From positions 80,870 through 144,869 of the forward strand of contig NZ_FPCG01000010.1 of assembly GCF_900116905.1 (NCBI RefSeq): 64,000 nucleotides of DNA, written 5' to 3'. The stretch is from Micrococcus terreus. Lineage in GTDB: Bacteria; Actinomycetota; Actinomycetes; Actinomycetales; Micrococcaceae. The position numbers and the translations under genes were made by a program. Positions within the stretch are counted from its first letter, which is position 1, and each line of letters opens with the position of its first letter. Under the pieces are notes generated by a model. The model saw only the letters and a list, made by a program, of their open reading frames with translations, was not told the origin of the DNA and ran no database searches. This document shows, in pieces, positions 34,531-43,159 of this stretch.

Positions 34531-35478
34531 TCAGCGGTTGAGGATCTCCTGGACCCAGGCCTGGCCGGCGCGGTAGGCCTGGTCGGTGGTGTGCTCGCGC
34601 ACCTCGTACCGGCGGTGGTCGGCCCGCGGGTAGGAGCCCAGGAAGCGGATCCCCGGGATGAGCCGGTACAGCCCGGCCAGCGCGGCCGAGACCCGTTCCT
34701 CCCCCAGGTGTCCCTCCAGGTCGATCGAGAAGAAGTAGCTGCCCAGACCGGCCCCGGTGGGCCGGGACTCGATCCGGGAGAGGTTGATCCCCCGGGTGGA
34801 GAACTGGTCCAGGATCTCCATCAGCGCGCCAGGCCGGTCCTCCGACAGGGGCACGACGACGGTGGTCTTGTCCGAGCCGGTCGGCACCGGCAGCGCCCCC
34901 GGGCGGGAGACGAGGACGAACCGGGTGACGGCCCCGGCCGTGTCCTCGATGGCCGAGGCCAGCACCGGCAGTCCCGTCTGCGCGGCCACGAGCGGAGCGC
35001 AGACCGCCGCGTCGTAGGTGGTGTCCGGGTCCAGCAGCCCGCGCGCACCTCCGGCGGTGGAGGAGGCAGGGATGAACTCTGCCTGCGGGATGTGCTCAGC
35101 GGCCCAGTTGCGCACCTGCGCCCAGCCATGCGTGTGGGTGGCCACCGAACGGACCTCGGAGAGCTCCATCTCGCGGCGGCCCACCAGCACGAAGCTGATG
35201 GGCACCAGGACCTCGCGCAGGATCTGCAGGGGCTCGCCCTCGGCGATGTCGTCCAGGGTGGCGGAGACCCCGCCCTCCACCGAGTTCTCGATCGGCACCA
35301 TGGCGTAGTCCGCGGTGCCGGCACGCACCGCGGCCAGCGCGGTGATCACCGAACCGGCGGGGATGCACTCGGCGTTCTCCACACCGGGGACCTGCCGCAG
35401 CGCGGCCTCGGTGAAGGTTCCCTCAGGTCCGAGGTAGGTGTACCGGGGAACCTGAGGGCCGTCGTCGGGACGGCTCAC
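34531..35478 (-). CDS. pheA: Prephenate dehydratase
   Basis: Converts prephenate to phenylpyruvate in phenylalanine synthesis. 315 residues: the N-terminal dehydratase domain begins YLGPEGTFTEAAL, contains PIENSVEGGV and the catalytic VTRFVLV; the C-terminal ACT domain has RPGALMEIL and ESRPTGAGLG, the Phe-binding GAL and ESRP motifs, so feedback inhibition by Phe is expected. GTG start overlapping the rhodanese stop (GTGA), so both are cotranscribed. Confidence 0.95.
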   Translation of the reverse strand: MSRPDDGPQVPRYTYLGPEGTFTEAALRQVPGVENAECIPAGSVITALAAVRAGTADYAMVPIENSVEGGVSATLDDIAEGEPLQILREVLVPISFVLVGRREMELSEVRSVATHTHGWAQVRNWAAEHIPQAEFIPASSTAGGARGLLDPDTTYDAAVCAPLVAAQTGLPVLASAIEDTAGAVTRFVLVSRPGALPVPTGSDKTTVVVPLSEDRPGALMEILDQFSTRGINLSRIESRPTGAGLGSYFFSIDLEGHLGEERVSAALAGLYRLIPGIRFLGSYPRADHRRYEVREHTTDQAYRAGQAWVQEILNR

Positions 35479-35801
35479 TTGACGCGCGGCTCGGCGCCGC
35501 CGTCCGCCTCCATGGGCTTCTCGGCCTCGAGCCAGGCACCGGAGCCGCCGGCGACGTTGAAGGCGGAGTAGCCGCGGGCGACCATGAAGTCCGCGGCGCG
35601 GGCGGAGCGTCCACCGGTGCGGCAGATGACGTAGTAGTCCGTGTCCGGGTCCAGCTCCTCGAGGCGGTCCGGCAGCTGGCCCAGCGGGATGTGCCGAGCT
35701 CCGGCGGCGCGGCCGAGGGTGAACTCGTCGTCCTCGCGGACATCGAGGATGGCGGCGCCCTCAGGGACGTCGTTGACGGTGACGGTCTCGAACATGCTCA
35801 T
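35475..35801 (-). CDS. Rhodanese-like sulfurtransferase domain protein
   Basis: 108 residues, a single rhodanese domain with the active-site loop CRTGGRSA (Cys near residue 63), predicted to carry a persulfide. It starts MSMFETVTV at 35801. TACGCT lies 6 nt before the ATG and no Shine-Dalgarno is seen. It leads a two-gene operon with pheA through a 4-base overlap; the metabolic link is not clear. Confidence 0.9.
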   Translation of the reverse strand: MSMFETVTVNDVPEGAAILDVREDDEFTLGRAAGARHIPLGQLPDRLEELDPDTDYYVICRTGGRSARAADFMVARGYSAFNVAGGSGAWLEAEKPMEADGGAEPRVK

Positions 35802-35807
35802 GGGTCC

Positions 35808-35813
35808 AGCGTA
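35808..35813 (-). promoter_or_regulatory. Leaderless -10 element of the rhodanese-pheA operon
   Basis: TACGCT on the minus strand followed by 6 nt and the ATG at 35801. Confidence 0.55.
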
Positions 35814-35893
35814 GTCACGGGCGGGCGAGGCGGTCTGCCGGTGACGGCTCGAACCGGGCACCGAGGCTCATGACAAGATTTGCCATCACTGCG

Positions 35894-35899
35894 TAGACT
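35894..35899 (+). promoter_or_regulatory. -10 element of the parDE operon
   Basis: TAGACT with 6 nt to the ATG at 35906; ATGACA lies 18 nt upstream of the -10 as a possible -35. Confidence 0.55.
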
Positions 35900-35905
35900 G
35901 ATCCC

Positions 35906-36145
35906 ATGGCCACCATGAACATCTCGTTGCCGGAGTCTCTCAAGGACTTCGTCGAATCACAGGTTGAGGCCGGAGGGTACGGAACCAGCAGTGAGTTCAT
36001 CCGCGAGCTCATCCGCCGTCACCACGACCGGACCCAGCTGCGCAGTCTGCTGATCGATGGTGTGGAATCGGGTCCCGGTTCGGTGGTCGGTGACGCGTAC
36101 TTCGACCGACTGCGGGATCGAGTTCGCCGCCCTGACAGTGCATGA
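35906..36145 (+). CDS. parD: ParD-type antitoxin (ribbon-helix-helix)
   Basis: 79 residues. The N-terminal MNISLPESLKDFVESQVEAG is the ribbon-helix-helix DNA-binding start of ParD/CopG antitoxins, followed by the conserved YGTSSEFIRELIRRHH. The C-terminus is expected to wrap the toxin. ATGA overlap with the toxin gene. It probably represses its own promoter, as ParD proteins do. Confidence 0.9.
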   Translation: MATMNISLPESLKDFVESQVEAGGYGTSSEFIRELIRRHHDRTQLRSLLIDGVESGPGSVVGDAYFDRLRDRVRRPDSA

Positions 36146-36462
36146 CCACTCGACGAGTCCTCACCACCCGCCGGGCCGATGAGGACATAGAGGCCGCCCT
36201 CGAGACGTACCTGACGAGCAGCTCCGAGGACGTGGCCCTGGCCTTCATCGACGCCGTGGAGGCCGCGCAGCAGCTCATGGCGGAGTTCCCCCAACTGGGT
36301 TCGGCGAGCCTGGCAGCCGAGGTGGGCATCCCTGCACTCCGCTCCATCGCCCTGCGCCAGTTCCCCTACCTGGTCTTCTACACGGAGGACCCGGACGCCG
36401 TGCGAATCCACCGAATGCTGCACTCGTCGCGAGACATCCCGGCGACTCTCCGAGACGGGTGA
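36142..36462 (+). CDS. parE: ParE-type toxin (RelE/ParE superfamily)
   Basis: 106 residues: LTTRRADEDIEAALETYL at the N-terminus, FPQLGSASLAAEVGIPALRS in the middle and FPYLVFYTEDPDAVRIHRMLH toward the C-terminus are the ParE landmarks. ParE toxins inhibit DNA gyrase; RelE relatives cleave mRNA. The C-terminal HSSRDIPATL is the usual ParE ending. The gene appears intact and coupled to parD. Confidence 0.9.
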   Translation: MTTRRVLTTRRADEDIEAALETYLTSSSEDVALAFIDAVEAAQQLMAEFPQLGSASLAAEVGIPALRSIALRQFPYLVFYTEDPDAVRIHRMLHSSRDIPATLRDG

Positions 36463-36516
36463 GAGTCAACCCCACGGGTGCAGGACGGACAGGCTCCCCC
36501 TGTCCGCCGCGGTGGA

Positions 36517-36522
36517 TAGGGT
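36517..36522 (+). promoter_or_regulatory. Leaderless -10 element of the amidase gene
   Basis: TAGGGT followed by 6 nt and the ATG at 36529. Confidence 0.55.
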
Positions 36523-36528
36523 GGGCAC

Positions 36529-37968
36529 ATGGCCGCTCCCCTGGATCTGACCCGCCTGACCGCCGCCCAGCTGACCGCCGCCCTGGCCACCGGAGAGGTG
36601 AGCGCGCAGGAGGCCGTGGACCACGTCCTGGCGGTGACCGACCGTGAGAACCCGCGCCTGGGGGCGTTCCTCTCCGTGGCACCCGAGCTGGCCCGGCAGC
36701 GGGCGGCCGCACTGGACGAGCGGTTCGCGCAGGACGGGCCGACCGGGCGGCTGCACGGGCTGCCGACTGCGTTCAAGGACCTGACCGATGTGGCCGGGAT
36801 GCGCACCACCTTCGGCTCGCGGATCGCCCAGGACGCTGAGCCGGCCGACCAGGACGACGCGCTGGCGGCCACGGTGCACGGCGCCGGAGCGGTCTCTGTG
36901 GGCAAGACCAACGTCCCCGAGTTCGGGCTGCCCTGCCACACCGAGAACCTGATCGCCCCGCCCACGCGGAATCCGTTGGACCCCGCGCGCACGGCCGGCG
37001 GCTCCTCCGGTGGGGCGGCCTCGGCGGTGGCCTCCGGCATGCTTCCGGCGGCTCCGGGGAACGACGGCGGCGGGTCGGTCCGCATTCCGGCGGCCGCCTG
37101 CGGTCTGGTGGGCGTCAAGCCGGGGCGGAACGTGGTCCCCGCAGACCGGCAGGGGGCGCAGATGACCGCGCAGCTGGGCGGCCCGGAGGTCGGCTCGGTG
37201 CGGAACCTGACCTGCTCCGGCCCCCTGGCCCGGACGGTGGCGGATGCCGGGCTGTTGCTGGACGCGATGATGGGTGCCCCGTGGAGCGGTCCGGGTGACC
37301 GGGGACCGATGCAGACTGCCGCTGAAAGGGCTGATGCCGGGCAGTTGACCGTAGGCGTCAGCACGGTCTCCCCGTTCGCGCCGGACCTGGAGATCACGCT
37401 GGCACCGGCGGCCCTGCAGGCGGTGACCGCTGCCGGGGCGGCTCTGGCCCGGGGTGGCCATGAGGTGGCCGAACTGGGGGTGCGGTACGGGGCGGACTAC
37501 CACGCGATGTTCCGCACGGTCTGGACCTCAGGCCTGTCCCGGGTCCCGCTGCCGGAGGAGGCCGTGCCGCTGCTGGGACCGCTGGCGCAGCACTTCATGG
37601 AGCTGATCCAGGGCTACTCCGAGACGCAGGTGGACGATGCCGTGTCCGGACTCGAGGCCTGGGCGGCCGAAGCGCGCCGTCAGCTGGGGGCGGCTGACGT
37701 GGTGCTGACCCCGGTGCTGGCGTTCGCACCCCCGAAGATCGGGGCGTTCACGTCACTCCAGCCGGCCGAGGACTACGAGCTGCAGTGCCGGTTCACCCCG
37801 TACACCTCCATGGTGAACGTGATGGGCCTGCCGGCGGTCTCGGTGCCCGTGCTGCGGGATGCCGAGGGGCTGAGCTGGTCGGTGCAGCTGATCGGCCGTG
37901 AGGGCAGTGAGGTGCAGCTGATGGCCCTGGCCGGACAGCTGGAGAGGCTGCTGTCCGGCCAGGGGTGA
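36529..37968 (+). CDS. Amidase signature family enzyme
   Basis: 479 residues. The Ser-cisSer-Lys triad is visible: Lys in GLPTAFKDLTDVAG, the cis-Ser in AGGSSGGAASAVASG and the nucleophile in NDGGGSVRIPAAACG. It resembles GatA, but there is no gatB or gatC nearby and the gene is single, so a stand-alone amidase is more likely. The substrate cannot be told. GMRTTFGSRIAQD is typical of the family. Confidence 0.9.
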   Translation: MAAPLDLTRLTAAQLTAALATGEVSAQEAVDHVLAVTDRENPRLGAFLSVAPELARQRAAALDERFAQDGPTGRLHGLPTAFKDLTDVAGMRTTFGSRIAQDAEPADQDDALAATVHGAGAVSVGKTNVPEFGLPCHTENLIAPPTRNPLDPARTAGGSSGGAASAVASGMLPAAPGNDGGGSVRIPAAACGLVGVKPGRNVVPADRQGAQMTAQLGGPEVGSVRNLTCSGPLARTVADAGLLLDAMMGAPWSGPGDRGPMQTAAERADAGQLTVGVSTVSPFAPDLEITLAPAALQAVTAAGAALARGGHEVAELGVRYGADYHAMFRTVWTSGLSRVPLPEEAVPLLGPLAQHFMELIQGYSETQVDDAVSGLEAWAAEARRQLGAADVVLTPVLAFAPPKIGAFTSLQPAEDYELQCRFTPYTSMVNVMGLPAVSVPVLRDAEGLSWSVQLIGREGSEVQLMALAGQLERLLSGQG

Positions 37969-37998
37969 GCTCTGCGGTGAACTGAGTGAGCGGACGGA

Positions 37999-38577
37999 TC
38001 AGTCCTGGAGCACCCAGGCGGTGTCAGCGGCGCCCTGGAAGCACTGCTGCGGGATCCCCTCGACATCAGCCACGTTGACCTGCACGCCGGTGGCGTTGAG
38101 CTGGTCTCCGACCTTGATGGCAGTGCCGTCATCCAGAGTCAGGGTGGGAGGGTTCTGCCCGATCTCGGTGTCATCACCCAGCAGGAGCAGCTCAGGCTGG
38201 CCGCCGGGTTGGACCGCGAAGCAGCCGCCCGGACCGGAGATGAGCTTGCCGTCCAGGGCAGTGGCCTCACCGGAGGAGTCGGAGTCGTCCAAGACCAGTG
38301 CCTTCACACCCTGACCCTGCACGGACACGCTCAGAGCGCCCGCCGTGCCGGCGGCATCGGTGGAGTCGTGATCGGCGTCATCGTCTGCCGGTGCCGTGGA
38401 CTCGGCCGCAGCGGTGGTCTCGGTGCCCGCGTTCGGGGTGGTGGCGTCGTCGTCGGTGTCTGCGGTGTTGCCGCAGGCTGCGAGGGAGGCTGTCAGGACC
38501 ACGGCCCCCAGGAGCGCTGCGGTACGGCGAGCTGTGTTGTGGTTCGAAGTTATGGTTCCATCCCACCACACCTGCAC
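37999..38577 (-). CDS. Predicted lipoprotein of unknown function
   Basis: 192 residues with a lipobox (SLAAC, Cys near residue 35) after a hydrophobic helix, then a Thr/Asp/Ala-rich linker and a small beta-rich domain with two Cys (GGCFAV and QQCFQG). No named family recognised. The start is GTG 38577 or GTG 38571; neither has a strong ribosome site. Convergent with the amidase gene. Confidence 0.7.
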   Translation of the reverse strand: MQVWWDGTITSNHNTARRTAALLGAVVLTASLAACGNTADTDDDATTPNAGTETTAAAESTAPADDDADHDSTDAAGTAGALSVSVQGQGVKALVLDDSDSSGEATALDGKLISGPGGCFAVQPGGQPELLLLGDDTEIGQNPPTLTLDDGTAIKVGDQLNATGVQVNVADVEGIPQQCFQGAADTAWVLQD

Positions 38578-38581
38578 AGAA

Positions 38582-39136
38582 TCACAGGCCCATGAACGGG
38601 ACGCTGAACGCGAACATCATGGTCAGCAGGAACAGCAGGATCCAGCCGATGGTCACCACGTACCCCATGACCAGACCGGCGATGGCGAAGCCACGGCCCC
38701 GCGGTTCGCGGCGCAGACCGATATGGCCGAGGGCGATCGCAGCGATCTGGGGCAGGAACATGGTGCCGAGCGTCACCACTCCGACGATCCCGCAGACCAT
38801 GGCGATGAGGCTCAGGACGGTGGTGGGTGCCGCCTGACCCTGGTACGGGTGGGGCTGCCCGGGCTGGCGGGAGTCATACCCGTAGCCCTGCGCACCGAGG
38901 TGGGCCGGGTTCGTCACGACCGGGTACTGCCCGTCGATGGGGTACTGCGGCTGTCCGGAGCTGTACGGACCGGCCAGCGGCTGCTGCGCATACGGGTTCT
39001 GGGGCTGCTCGGGCGCCGCCGAGCTGCCGCTGCCGGAGGCACCGGACCCGCCCTGCTGGTTCGGCTGACGGTCGCTGTACCAGGACGGGTGGTGGGGGTC
39101 GTTGAACGGACGGTAGTCACCGGATGGGTCGGACAC
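38582..39136 (-). CDS. DUF4190 domain membrane protein
   Basis: 184 residues. About 95 residues of Pro/Gln/Gly/Tyr-rich cytoplasmic sequence precede the DUF4190 domain, two membrane helices (TVLSLIAMVCGIVGVVTLG and AIAGLVMGYVVTIGWILLFL) linked by IALGHIGLRREPRGRG. Function unknown; common in actinobacteria. GTG start with GGGGGAG upstream, and TAGACT at 39174-39179 as a possible -10 of a leadered transcript. Confidence 0.8.
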   Translation of the reverse strand: MSDPSGDYRPFNDPHHPSWYSDRQPNQQGGSGASGSGSSAAPEQPQNPYAQQPLAGPYSSGQPQYPIDGQYPVVTNPAHLGAQGYGYDSRQPGQPHPYQGQAAPTTVLSLIAMVCGIVGVVTLGTMFLPQIAAIALGHIGLRREPRGRGFAIAGLVMGYVVTIGWILLFLLTMMFAFSVPFMGL

Positions 39137-39175
39137 GGCTCCCCCTGGGGTGGTGGTCGGTGGTCAGGCTCCAGT

Positions 39176-41488
39176 CTACGGAGCCGGGTCCCGGGCGGGG
39201 TCGGCCGGTGGCCGGTGTTCTCCGCTGGCGGAGAGCTGCGGGGAGAGCCCGCCGGCCGCGAGGTCCCGCAGGAATCCGGCGAATCCAGCCGGGGTGCGGC
39301 CATCGGTCCGTCCGGAGGTGACCACGCGGGTGCGGTCCGTGGCGATCACCTGGACGCCGGCGCGCCGGGCGGCGTCCACCAGGGCCACATCCTCGTCCGC
39401 CGCGACATGCGGGAACCCGCCCAGCTCCCGGTAGACCGCCCAGGGCATCCCCAGATTGGCCCCGTGGATGTGCCGGTGCCCCTCGCGGTGCTCGTAGTCC
39501 GCGTACCACCGGCGCTGCACGTCGTCATCCAGGTCCCCGGGGTGCGGCATGACCGTGCCGGCCACCAGCACGCGGGGGTCCGTGGCGGGCTCGGTTCCGG
39601 GCGCTGCGGCGGCACCGGTCTGCTGGGCGGCCAGGGCGGCCTGCGCCACCAGCCAGTCCGCCGGGACCACGGTGTCCGCGTCCGTGCTGGCCACCCAGAG
39701 GTCCTGCGACACCTCCGGCCCCTCGGCGTGGTCCTCCTCGGCTCCCTCCGGAGCCAGACCGGCCCCGGCCATGCGAGCCACGCCCCAGCGCAGCCCAGCA
39801 TCGCGAGCGGCACCCACCGTGCCGCCGTCGGGAAGGCCTGTCTCCTGGGCGGACCGCGCATCCAGTTCCAGCACCTGGAACCGACCGTCCAGCGCGGCCA
39901 TCTCCTGGGCGCGGGCCACGGTGGCATCCGTGCAGTGGTCCACCGCCACCGTGATCACTACGGTGCCCTGCCCGTGGACGTCCTCCCACCGGTCCGCCGC
40001 GCGGGCCAGGGCGGCCAGGCAGCGGGGCAGCAGGTCCTGCTCGTTGTGCGCCGGGACCACCACCACGGCCCGCTGCGCGGCGGAGACCCGGGCGTAGACC
40101 TCCACCGTGAAGTCGCGCTCCCGGTGCTCCACCACGCGGCGGAACCGGGGGTCGGCGCTGATGAGCCCGTGCACGCTGTCCCCGTCCAGCGGCCAGCCCT
40201 GGATGGGATGGCGCCAGTGGCACAGCACCAGCTGACCGGAGAGGGTCAGGGCGGACTCGGCCTGGTCCAGCACGGTCCGCAGCTCATCGGGCTGCAGGAA
40301 GTACCCGACCTCCGAGAGCACCACCAGGTCCACCCGCCGGCCCTCCGGCACGGCCGCCGCCCAGTCCTGCGGCAGCACCGCCTGGCGGACCTCCACGTGC
40401 CGGTGCTCGGCCAGGTGCGCCCGCGAGCGCTCCACCGCCAGCTCGGAGGCCTCCAGGGCCAGGACCCGCTCGGCGCGGCCGGCCAGCTCGGCGGTGAGCA
40501 CGCCGATCGAGCTGCCCACCTCCACCACGGTCCCGTACCGACGCTGGGGCAGCACGGCCATGGTGATCAGCCGTTTGCGCCGTTCGTACCAGCTGGTCAG
40601 GTAGCTCCACGGGTCCTCGTGGTCCCGGTAGAGCTGGTCGAAGATCCGCGCGGCCCGGGAGGAGTCGGCGCTGTCCGGGGCGGTGCGGCGGACCACGTCG
40701 AAGGGCCGCAGGAAGTGCTCCAACATGCCCACGCCCACGATCGCCTCGTCCCCGGGGGCGTCCGAGAGCGGCCGGGTCTGGCTCTGATGGGCGTGCAGGG
40801 CTGTGAGCCGGACGGCCTGGGCCTCCTCGTCGAGGGGCCACCGGGTCCAGTGCCGCCAGGCGTGCTCGGTCTGCGGGTCCGCCCAGTGCCAGTACCAGAC
40901 GGGGAACTCGTACAGGGCCAGTCCGCGCTCGGCGGCCACGGCGGCCAGGGTGTGGCCCAGCACCTCATGGTCGGTGTGGCCGTCCAGACGGTAGTGGGTG
41001 GCCAGCAGCGGCTGGCTGGCGGCGGGGCCGGCGGAGGATCCTGCCGCGTCTGCGCCGGAGCGGTCCCGGTCCAGGGCACGGTGCACGGCGACCTCGATCT
41101 GCTCGGTGTGCTCAGCCAGCCGCCCGTCCGGCAGGCCGAGCTGGTGCAGCTCCAGCCGTCCCTCGGCATCCCGGCCCAGCGCCTCGGCGGCCTCCAGCAT
41201 CTCGGCATGGCGGATCCGGCGTAGCTGCTCCGGGGTGTGCGTGGGCGAGTCCGGGTGGGAGCCCTCGCCGGCGGTGCACAGGATCAGCTCCACGCGACCG
41301 CCGGCGCACAGCACGCTGCGGATCAGCCCCGTGGCGCCCAGGGTCTCATCGTCCGGGTGGGCCACGGCCAGGACCAGCAGCGTGTCCGGCCCGGCCTGGT
41401 TCCAGCCCGGCGCCTCCTCGAGCTCAGCCAGACCGGCGTCCTGCCAGGCGGTCTCCGGGGTCCCCTCGTCCAGGTGGGAGAAGCTCAT
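39176..41488 (-). CDS. Three-domain fusion: PIG-L deacetylase, SAM methyltransferase, family 2 glycosyltransferase
   Basis: 770 residues with three enzyme domains in one chain. Residues 35-255: PIG-L/LmbE-type N-deacetylase with the zinc motif AHPDDE (43-48) and HTDH (171-174). Residues 278-470: NodS-like class I methyltransferase with VVEVGSSIGVLTAEL (about 321) and acidic ALEAS. Residues 472-750: GT-A glycosyltransferase with VVVPAHNEQDLLPRC and the metal motif STDADT (Asp603, Asp605). In other bacteria I know these as separate adjacent genes. The ATG overlaps the stop of the acyl-CoA dehydrogenase gene (ATGA) behind a good GGAGG. No signal peptide, so probably cytoplasmic synthesis of a glycoconjugate or glycolipid. 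Confidence 0.88.
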   Translation of the reverse strand: MSFSHLDEGTPETAWQDAGLAELEEAPGWNQAGPDTLLVLAVAHPDDETLGATGLIRSVLCAGGRVELILCTAGEGSHPDSPTHTPEQLRRIRHAEMLEAAEALGRDAEGRLELHQLGLPDGRLAEHTEQIEVAVHRALDRDRSGADAAGSSAGPAASQPLLATHYRLDGHTDHEVLGHTLAAVAAERGLALYEFPVWYWHWADPQTEHAWRHWTRWPLDEEAQAVRLTALHAHQSQTRPLSDAPGDEAIVGVGMLEHFLRPFDVVRRTAPDSADSSRAARIFDQLYRDHEDPWSYLTSWYERRKRLITMAVLPQRRYGTVVEVGSSIGVLTAELAGRAERVLALEASELAVERSRAHLAEHRHVEVRQAVLPQDWAAAVPEGRRVDLVVLSEVGYFLQPDELRTVLDQAESALTLSGQLVLCHWRHPIQGWPLDGDSVHGLISADPRFRRVVEHRERDFTVEVYARVSAAQRAVVVVPAHNEQDLLPRCLAALARAADRWEDVHGQGTVVITVAVDHCTDATVARAQEMAALDGRFQVLELDARSAQETGLPDGGTVGAARDAGLRWGVARMAGAGLAPEGAEEDHAEGPEVSQDLWVASTDADTVVPADWLVAQAALAAQQTGAAAAPGTEPATDPRVLVAGTVMPHPGDLDDDVQRRWYADYEHREGHRHIHGANLGMPWAVYRELGGFPHVAADEDVALVDAARRAGVQVIATDRTRVVTSGRTDGRTPAGFAGFLRDLAAGGLSPQLSASGEHRPPADPARDPAP

Positions 41489-42615
41489 GCACCCTCCCCG
41501 CCGGCGTCCGTGTTCTCCAGCAGCAGCCGTCCCAGGTGGGCGTCGTCCCGGTCCGCGTGGTGCTGGCGGATGTAGACCTGCAGGTCCACCACGGCGCGGG
41601 CATGGTCCGCATCCGCGGTGAGCGGCCCCGGGCCGGTGGCCTTCCCGACGACGTCCATCACCTCGGCGCACAGGTCCGCCACGGCGCCCCGCAGGCGGAA
41701 GGAGGCCAACTCGGCTGCGCGGCCGATGAGCGCGCCGGAGTCGATGGCGGCGGCCGCCGCGGACAGCTGGGCGGCGGCGCCACTCAGGAGGCGGTCCACC
41801 CGGCCGAGGGCGGCCAGGCCCACCTGGTCCGGGGTGCGGCCGGAGGACTGGGCCTTCACCAGGGAGCGGTGCAGGGTCCGGGCCAGGTGCACGGCGCCGC
41901 CGAACCAGACGGCGGCCACCCCGATCCCGCCCCAGGCGAAACCGGGCCGAGTCAGGTACCAGCCGGCCCCGCCCACCGGGGCGGCGGGGACCTGCTCGAA
42001 CTCCAGCGGTGTGCTGACGATCGAGGCCAGCCCGAGCGCAGGCCATACCCCGTCACCGTGGCAGACCCCGGGGTGGGAGAGGTCCACCAGGAAGGCGCGG
42101 CGGCCCACCTCCAGCAGCTCACCGTCCGCCTCCGCGCCCAGCTCCTGGGCGGTGACGAGCGCGGCGGAGCACTCGGCGCCCAGCGAGCACCAGGGCTTGG
42201 TGCCGCTGACCTGGAAGTCTCCGGCCGTCGTCGGGCTCGCGGTGGGGGTGACCCCACCGGACTCGGACGCGTACACGCCGAGCAGGCCCGTGGGGGCGTC
42301 CATCCCGGCCTGGCGGAGGATGGCCAGGGCGTCCAGGTGCGGTTCGAGCACGCGCGCGGAGCTGAGGTCCACGGCGGCGGTGCTGGCCAGCAGCTCCCAG
42401 AGCTCGAGGGTGCGGCCCTCGCCGGGGAACGGGAGGGCGGCGGTGTCCTGGGCGGAGAGCGCTCGGACGGCCTCGATCATGGGCTCGGCAGAGCCGTGGG
42501 CGGAGGCGGCGGCGTCCAGGAACGGTGCGGCCCAGGCGGGGGACTCCTCTCGCCCGGCCCAGACAGGACCTGCCCCGTCCAGGCTCACCCATGCTGTGCT
42601 GGCGGCCGTGCCCAT
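41485..42615 (-). CDS. Acyl-CoA dehydrogenase family protein
   Basis: 376 residues. The middle part has the dehydrogenase-type flavin region (FQVSGTKPWCSLGAECSAAL) and the C-terminal helical bundle contains RLLSGAAAQLSAAAAAIDS. Similarity to well-studied enzymes is moderate and the catalytic Glu cannot be placed with certainty, so it may act on an unusual substrate. Start at ATG 42615 with AGGGAGA 6 nt upstream. Coupled by ATGA to the PIG-L/methyltransferase/glycosyltransferase gene, so both serve one pathway. Confidence 0.8.
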   Translation of the reverse strand: MGTAASTAWVSLDGAGPVWAGREESPAWAAPFLDAAASAHGSAEPMIEAVRALSAQDTAALPFPGEGRTLELWELLASTAAVDLSSARVLEPHLDALAILRQAGMDAPTGLLGVYASESGGVTPTASPTTAGDFQVSGTKPWCSLGAECSAALVTAQELGAEADGELLEVGRRAFLVDLSHPGVCHGDGVWPALGLASIVSTPLEFEQVPAAPVGGAGWYLTRPGFAWGGIGVAAVWFGGAVHLARTLHRSLVKAQSSGRTPDQVGLAALGRVDRLLSGAAAQLSAAAAAIDSGALIGRAAELASFRLRGAVADLCAEVMDVVGKATGPGPLTADADHARAVVDLQVYIRQHHADRDDAHLGRLLLENTDAGGEGA

Positions 42616-42801
42616 CAGCGTCTCCCTCTGCCGGTTCTGCGGTGCCGCGCCGTGATGCACGCCACCGGATCACGCTAGTGGGACGGATACCCAGGCGGGG
42701 TATATAGGACGACCTGGTCCGTCACGGAGTGCCAGGACGAGTCTTGGGGCCGACTTGGCTCATGAATCGGTGGATTGGGGGCTCTTCACAATCCGGGGTG
42801 A

Positions 42802-43128
42802 AGGCGGTGCTTCTGTACAGGGAGGCACGTCGGTAGCTGGTCAGAGGTCGAGGTCTTCCGAAGATGGGAGTTCCTACACTGCCCATCTGAAAAACCCCGA
42901 CGTGCCCCACGCTACTTTCGAGACCTGCTTGCCGCCCAGGCCGTCCACCGGATCGCCGGGCGGGAGACCACCGCAGAGACCCTCCCTCCGTCCCCGGTGC
43001 GCGACGGGTTCCTGTGGACCCTGCGCTGTGGAGACGGTGAGGTCCGCTGTGACGAGGAGGGCCGCCGTCGGGACGCCCACCTGGCTGCCCTGGTGGACGC
43101 CGTGACCGGGCAGACCACCGGAGGGTGA
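42802..43128 (+). pseudogene. Possible gene remnant of unknown family
   Basis: The gap 42616-43159 has no intact gene. An open frame from 42802 to a TGA at 43126-43128 has a convincing second half (YFRDLLAAQAVHRIAGRETT, then DGFLWTLRCGDGEVRCDEEG) but no start codon in its first part. A neighbouring frame reads through DGSSYTAHLKNPDVPHATFE in the preceding segment, so a frameshift near 42912 could join them. The first part (42750-42930) is visibly less GC-rich than the surroundings. I cannot assign a family. Confidence 0.35.
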
Positions 43129-43147
43129 CACCCGGCCCGGCCCTGCC

Positions 43148-43153
43148 TAGCCT
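43148..43153 (+). promoter_or_regulatory. Leaderless -10 element of the CxxC protein gene
   Basis: TAGCCT followed by 6 nt and the ATG at 43160. Confidence 0.55.
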
Positions 43154-43159
43154 GCTGAC

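Noticed and set aside
36529..37968. gatA of the tRNA amidotransferase
   Set aside because: The Ser-cisSer-Lys triad is present in all amidase-signature enzymes, and gatB and gatC are not next to it; a general amidase is the safer call.
38396..41224. A 942-codon plus-strand open frame opposite the three-domain fusion gene
   Set aside because: Same shadow effect. The minus strand has catalytic motifs of three enzyme families in one frame, the plus strand none.
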